A DNA stretch of 64,000 nucleotides from Roseihalotalea indica (GTDB lineage: Bacteria; Bacteroidota; Bacteroidia; Cytophagales; Cyclobacteriaceae). Below are positions 61,149-64,000 of the stretch, in pieces. Position 1 is the first letter of the stretch; the number at the start of each line of letters is the position of its first letter. A program made the translations under genes and the position numbers. The notes beneath the pieces were generated by a model. The model saw nothing but the letters and a program-made list of their open reading frames with translations, was not told where the DNA came from and did not search any database. The stretch spans positions 487,105-551,104 of the forward strand of contig NZ_JAINFL010000006.1 in NCBI RefSeq assembly GCF_022458895.1, in the 5' to 3' direction.

Positions 61149-64000
61149 TCAATATTTTAATACGATGTAACCTGTTAATGGCTTTGAGCCATCTTTTAAA
61201 TCAATGAGAAAGAAGTAGGTGCTTTGCGGAAGCCTACCTGAACCGGTTAATAAACCTTCGTTGGCATTTCCAGTCCACACTCGGGCCTCGTTATCATATC
61301 CTTCTTGGGTGAATACTAGCTCCCCCCAGCGATTAAATATCTTGACTACATTTTCAGGATAATCGGTAATATCCTTGATTACCCAAAAATCATTTACGCC
61401 ATCACCATCAGGCGAGAACCCAGGAAGAGGATCAACTTGTTCTAACGGTTCATCAATAGAAACTTCTACTTCTGCCTCACCTCGTCCACCATATTGGTCT
61501 ATATAATAAATGGTTATATAATAGTCACCTGGAACTAGATCCTCAGGGTTGGTGACGATGATATTTCCGTCTCCATCAATGTCAGTTCCGGGGGGTAGAT
61601 CTCTTTCATCAACAATTACCTCAACAACGATACTGTCATGGTCTATTATTATTACCAGTGTGTCACCGGCCTCGTATTGATCAGACGGCTTCGGAGGAGT
61701 GACTTCAAAATCGGGAGGGGTAACCGATCCATCCGTAGGTAGTATCCTGATTTCTAATTCATGAGATGTTGTTCCACCGACTTCATCTGTGGTTTTCACA
61801 GTAATGTAATATATGCCTTCGATCAATAAAGTCTGACTATAAACGATAATAGTGCCATCCGGTTGGAGTAGGGTACCAGGTGGCAAGGCGCCTCCTTCAA
61901 CAACTGCAGCAGTAATAATACCGTTGGCATCCGTGACAGTCGCTAGCGTATCACCAGTGATCAATACATTAACTGGTTTGGCGGGACGCAGCGTATATTC
62001 AGCTTCAATATCAGAAGGAAGTGTGCGTATTGTTATTTCTGTTGAAGATGTGCCTCCTTCTGCATCGGTGGTTGTAACTACTACAGTAACTTCCTGATCT
62101 ATTAGTTCATCCGGGTTTACAATCAGAATAGTACCATCAGGTTGTAAAGCAAGGCCGGGGGGAAGGTCTCCTTCAGTTAGCTGGGCATCAACAATCGGGC
62201 CGTCAGGGTCGGTTACGCTGGCCACGGTATCACCGGGTTGGTAATCAACCCCTGGTATGGTTGGATGAACTACATAGACCGCTTCCTGATCATTGTCATC
62301 AATTGTTAATACCACTATATTTTCAGTTGTACCGCCTGCGCTATCTGTTGTTGCTATAGTAAGAGTATAACTACCGGCAACTAATGCAGAAGAATCGGAT
62401 ACAGTAATTGTTCCTTCGGGTTGCAGGCTCGTTCCGGGGGGTAGTTCACCTTGTGTTACAACAGCATCTATGATGCTACCATCGGCATCGGTGACGGTCG
62501 CTAAGGTATCTTGGTTGTTATATTCTGATTGTCGTTTAGAGGGGTGCACTACGTATACCGCTTCTTGGTCCTCGGAGTTGAACTGAAGAGTGAGTGAATG
62601 TTCCGTTGTCCCACCTTTTTCATCAGTAGTAATGACGATGAAATTATAGGTGCCGGGTGCAATTTGTGTACTGTCGTTAACTGTTATTGTGCCGTTAGAC
62701 GACAATTCCACCCCAGCTGGCAGCGAGCCGGAACTGACGATAGCATCAATAATATCACCGTTTTCATCAGTAACTGTGGCCAATACATCATCATTCATAT
62801 ATTCATCTGATGGTTTAGCAGGCGCAATAGTATATATTGCCTCAATGTCATCAGCACCAATGATTATAGTGATATCTTGTGTTGTAATACCGGCATTTTC
62901 GTCCGTGGTAGTGATGCCTATAACATATTGCCCTTCCAGTATTGCTGTTTCGTCAGATACAACGATGGTTCCATCACTGGCAATACTGGTACCGGAAGGA
63001 AGACTTCCTGAACTTATTACCGCTAAGATAATATCACCATTCTCATCGGATACAGTAGCCAATGTGTCATTATTTGCGTAGTCGTTGACTGGCTTAGAAG
63101 GTTTAATATCATAAACTGATTCTATATCTTCCGGTAAAAAGATGATTTCAAGAATAGTATCAGTAAGTCCATTGATAATATCAGATGTTGTAACGGTAAC
63201 TGAAACTGATCCGGAGACTAATAAATCAGCGTCAGATACAGTGATTGTGCCGTCACTATTAATGCTTACACCGGCAGGTAAACTACCGCTATCAACAGTA
63301 GCGCTAATGATAGCACCATTTGCATCAGTAACGGTGGCAATAATTTCGCCGGTTACATAGTCGCTTACCGGCTTTGAGGGCTCTAGGGTGTAAACAGCCT
63401 CGATATCAGAAGGGTTGATTTCTATAGTAATATTAGAAAGCGTATTTCCTCCGGCTACATCGGTAGTCATAATAATCAGGGTGTTTGAACCTGCAGAAAG
63501 TTGGCTCTCGTCGGTGACACTAATTGTGCCATTAGCACTCAGACTCATGCCGGCGGGTAATGATCCTGCAACAATTGCCGATGCTGTAATAGGTCCGTCA
63601 TTATCACTTACTGTAGCCACTACCTCGCCATTCACATAATCATTTACTGGTTTTGGAGTATCTACAGTATATAGGGCCTCTATGTCTGTAGCTCCGATCG
63701 AGTCAATCACTAGTCCGATCGTGCTCTCAGTGGTACCTCCATTTTCATCCTCCGTCCTGATCACGACCACATTCACCCCAGCGGTGAGCAGTCCGGCATC
63801 ACTGACGGTGACACTGCCATCACTGTTCAGGGTTGTCCCTGCCGGAAGAGTTCCCGACACTACGCTGGCTGATACGATCAATCCATCATCATCTGTGGCC
63901 GAGGCCAGTACTTCGCCGTTGGCATACTGATCAAACGGTTTGGCAGGTTCCAGCGTGTAGACGGCTTCCTGATCATCAGGCAAGAAGATGAGCACCAGGG
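61149..64000 (-). CDS. Repetitive T9SS type B (SprB-like) adhesin, 5' end outside the window
   Basis: At least 950 residues; the frame runs off the right edge, so the N-terminus and signal peptide are not seen. It has nine tandem Ig/cadherin-like repeats of about 93 residues, each with YT..P.KP...Y..G..LATVTD.DG ... GSLPAG..L..DGTI.V ... GTY.. ..TTDE.GGTT, followed by a type B sorting domain (LPGFSPDGDGVNDFWVI, VKIFNRWGELVF, STYFFLIDLKDG, TGYIVLKY). This C-terminal domain is the gliding-motility/CHU_C type that needs PorP/SprF. Surface-exposed, probably adhesive. The conserved Asp and DG turns suggest calcium binding. Confidence 0.93.
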   Translation of the reverse strand, partial: LVLIFLPDDQEAVYTLEPAKPFDQYANGEVLASATDDDGLIVSASVVSGTLPAGTTLNSDGSVTVSDAGLLTAGVNVVVIRTEDENGGTTESTIGLVIDSIGATDIEALYTVDTPKPVNDYVNGEVVATVSDNDGPITASAIVAGSLPAGMSLSANGTISVTDESQLSAGSNTLIIMTTDVAGGNTLSNITIEINPSDIEAVYTLEPSKPVSDYVTGEIIATVTDANGAIISATVDSGSLPAGVSINSDGTITVSDADLLVSGSVSVTVTTSDIINGLTDTILEIIFLPEDIESVYDIKPSKPVNDYANNDTLATVSDENGDIILAVISSGSLPSGTSIASDGTIVVSDETAILEGQYVIGITTTDENAGITTQDITIIIGADDIEAIYTIAPAKPSDEYMNDDVLATVTDENGDIIDAIVSSGSLPAGVELSSNGTITVNDSTQIAPGTYNFIVITTDEKGGTTEHSLTLQFNSEDQEAVYVVHPSKRQSEYNNQDTLATVTDADGSIIDAVVTQGELPPGTSLQPEGTITVSDSSALVAGSYTLTIATTDSAGGTTENIVVLTIDDNDQEAVYVVHPTIPGVDYQPGDTVASVTDPDGPIVDAQLTEGDLPPGLALQPDGTILIVNPDELIDQEVTVVVTTTDAEGGTSSTEITIRTLPSDIEAEYTLRPAKPVNVLITGDTLATVTDANGIITAAVVEGGALPPGTLLQPDGTIIVYSQTLLIEGIYYITVKTTDEVGGTTSHELEIRILPTDGSVTPPDFEVTPPKPSDQYEAGDTLVIIIDHDSIVVEVIVDERDLPPGTDIDGDGNIIVTNPEDLVPGDYYITIYYIDQYGGRGEAEVEVSIDEPLEQVDPLPGFSPDGDGVNDFWVIKDITDYPENVVKIFNRWGELVFTQEGYDNEARVWTGNANEGLLTGSGRLPQSTYFFLIDLKDGSKPLTGYIVLKY
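61450..64000 (-). repeat. Nine tandem 279-bp adhesin repeats
   Basis: Repeat starts are spaced about 279 bases (for instance the (I/Q)EAVY codons near 62003, 62281 and 62560). The protein pattern is well kept while the DNA has diverged, so the repeats are old. The repeat at the right edge (63.7-64 kb) looks richer in G+C than the middle ones. The array may continue beyond the window. Confidence 0.88.

Noticed and set aside
62650..63081. A 143-codon plus-strand frame inside the adhesin
   Set aside because: Antisense shadow of the repeat array; similar shadows recur with the repeat period.
61450..64000. CRISPR array or DNA-level satellite
   Set aside because: The period is 279 bases and fully in frame; the repeats are protein domains.
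1..64000. tRNA or rRNA genes
   Set aside because: I did not find a convincing cloverleaf or rRNA segment by eye; a tRNAscan run would settle this.

Overview
The window looks like chromosomal DNA of a free-living, probably marine member of the Bacteroidota, most likely order Cytophagales. The evidence is a TonB-dependent receptor paired with a DUF4249 lipoprotein, a type IX secretion cluster (type B adhesin, PorP/SprF, PorE-like OmpA protein), Bacteroidetes-type -7 promoter boxes (TAnnTTTG), families such as DUF6660, DUF6786 and DUF5675 that are typical of this phylum, and weak use of Shine-Dalgarno sites. I saw no rRNA, tRNA, CRISPR array, intact insertion sequence or prophage structural gene. 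The assignment rests on reading the proteins, not on a database search.

Layout. 1-3.3 kb: aroQ, a class V aminotransferase, MarC, rnhA and a HepT-like orphan, closed by a bidirectional terminator. 3.3-10.9 kb: a periplasmic HtrA protease (-), then guaA, a TPR plus ligand-binding protein, hemL and an outer-membrane-type protein. 10.9-18.9 kb: histidine biosynthesis on the minus strand, with hisGDC together and hisB separated from them by a TonB receptor/DUF4249 pair on the other strand. Upstream of hisG lies a 15-residue leader peptide with six histidines, a Bacteroidetes promoter and a hairpin whose 5' arm is made of the His codons. 19-33.7 kb: housekeeping and transport genes (aminopeptidase P, RRM protein, Skp-like chaperone, nucleoside MFS, RND adaptor, sirtuin, RecD-like helicase opposite a phage-recombinase-like gene, OPT transporter, fructosamine kinase, DUF6786, PlsC, gatC). 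33.9-36.7 kb: a GH13 enzyme and a badly decayed, Tat-signal mannonate dehydratase pseudogene. 36.9-50.1 kb: a TPR histidine kinase, small membrane proteins, and a metal-resistance block: DUF6660, a CusA pump fused to a TolC-like outer-membrane factor, CusB, a CDF exporter, NhaA and a STAS-like protein. 50.3-57.7 kb: a flavin monooxygenase, then a tightly coupled four-gene operon of membrane-tethered cell-wall enzymes and DUF4230 proteins. 58.3-64 kb: the type IX secretion/adhesin operon, whose repeat protein runs off the window.

The two most interesting items are the histidine leader/attenuator at 18.8 kb and the four-gene envelope operon at 51.8-57.7 kb. That operon joins a TM-anchored muramidase-amidase, a TM-anchored DUF5675 enzyme and two DUF4230 proteins, with no phage or injection-system genes nearby; I do not recognise it as a described system.
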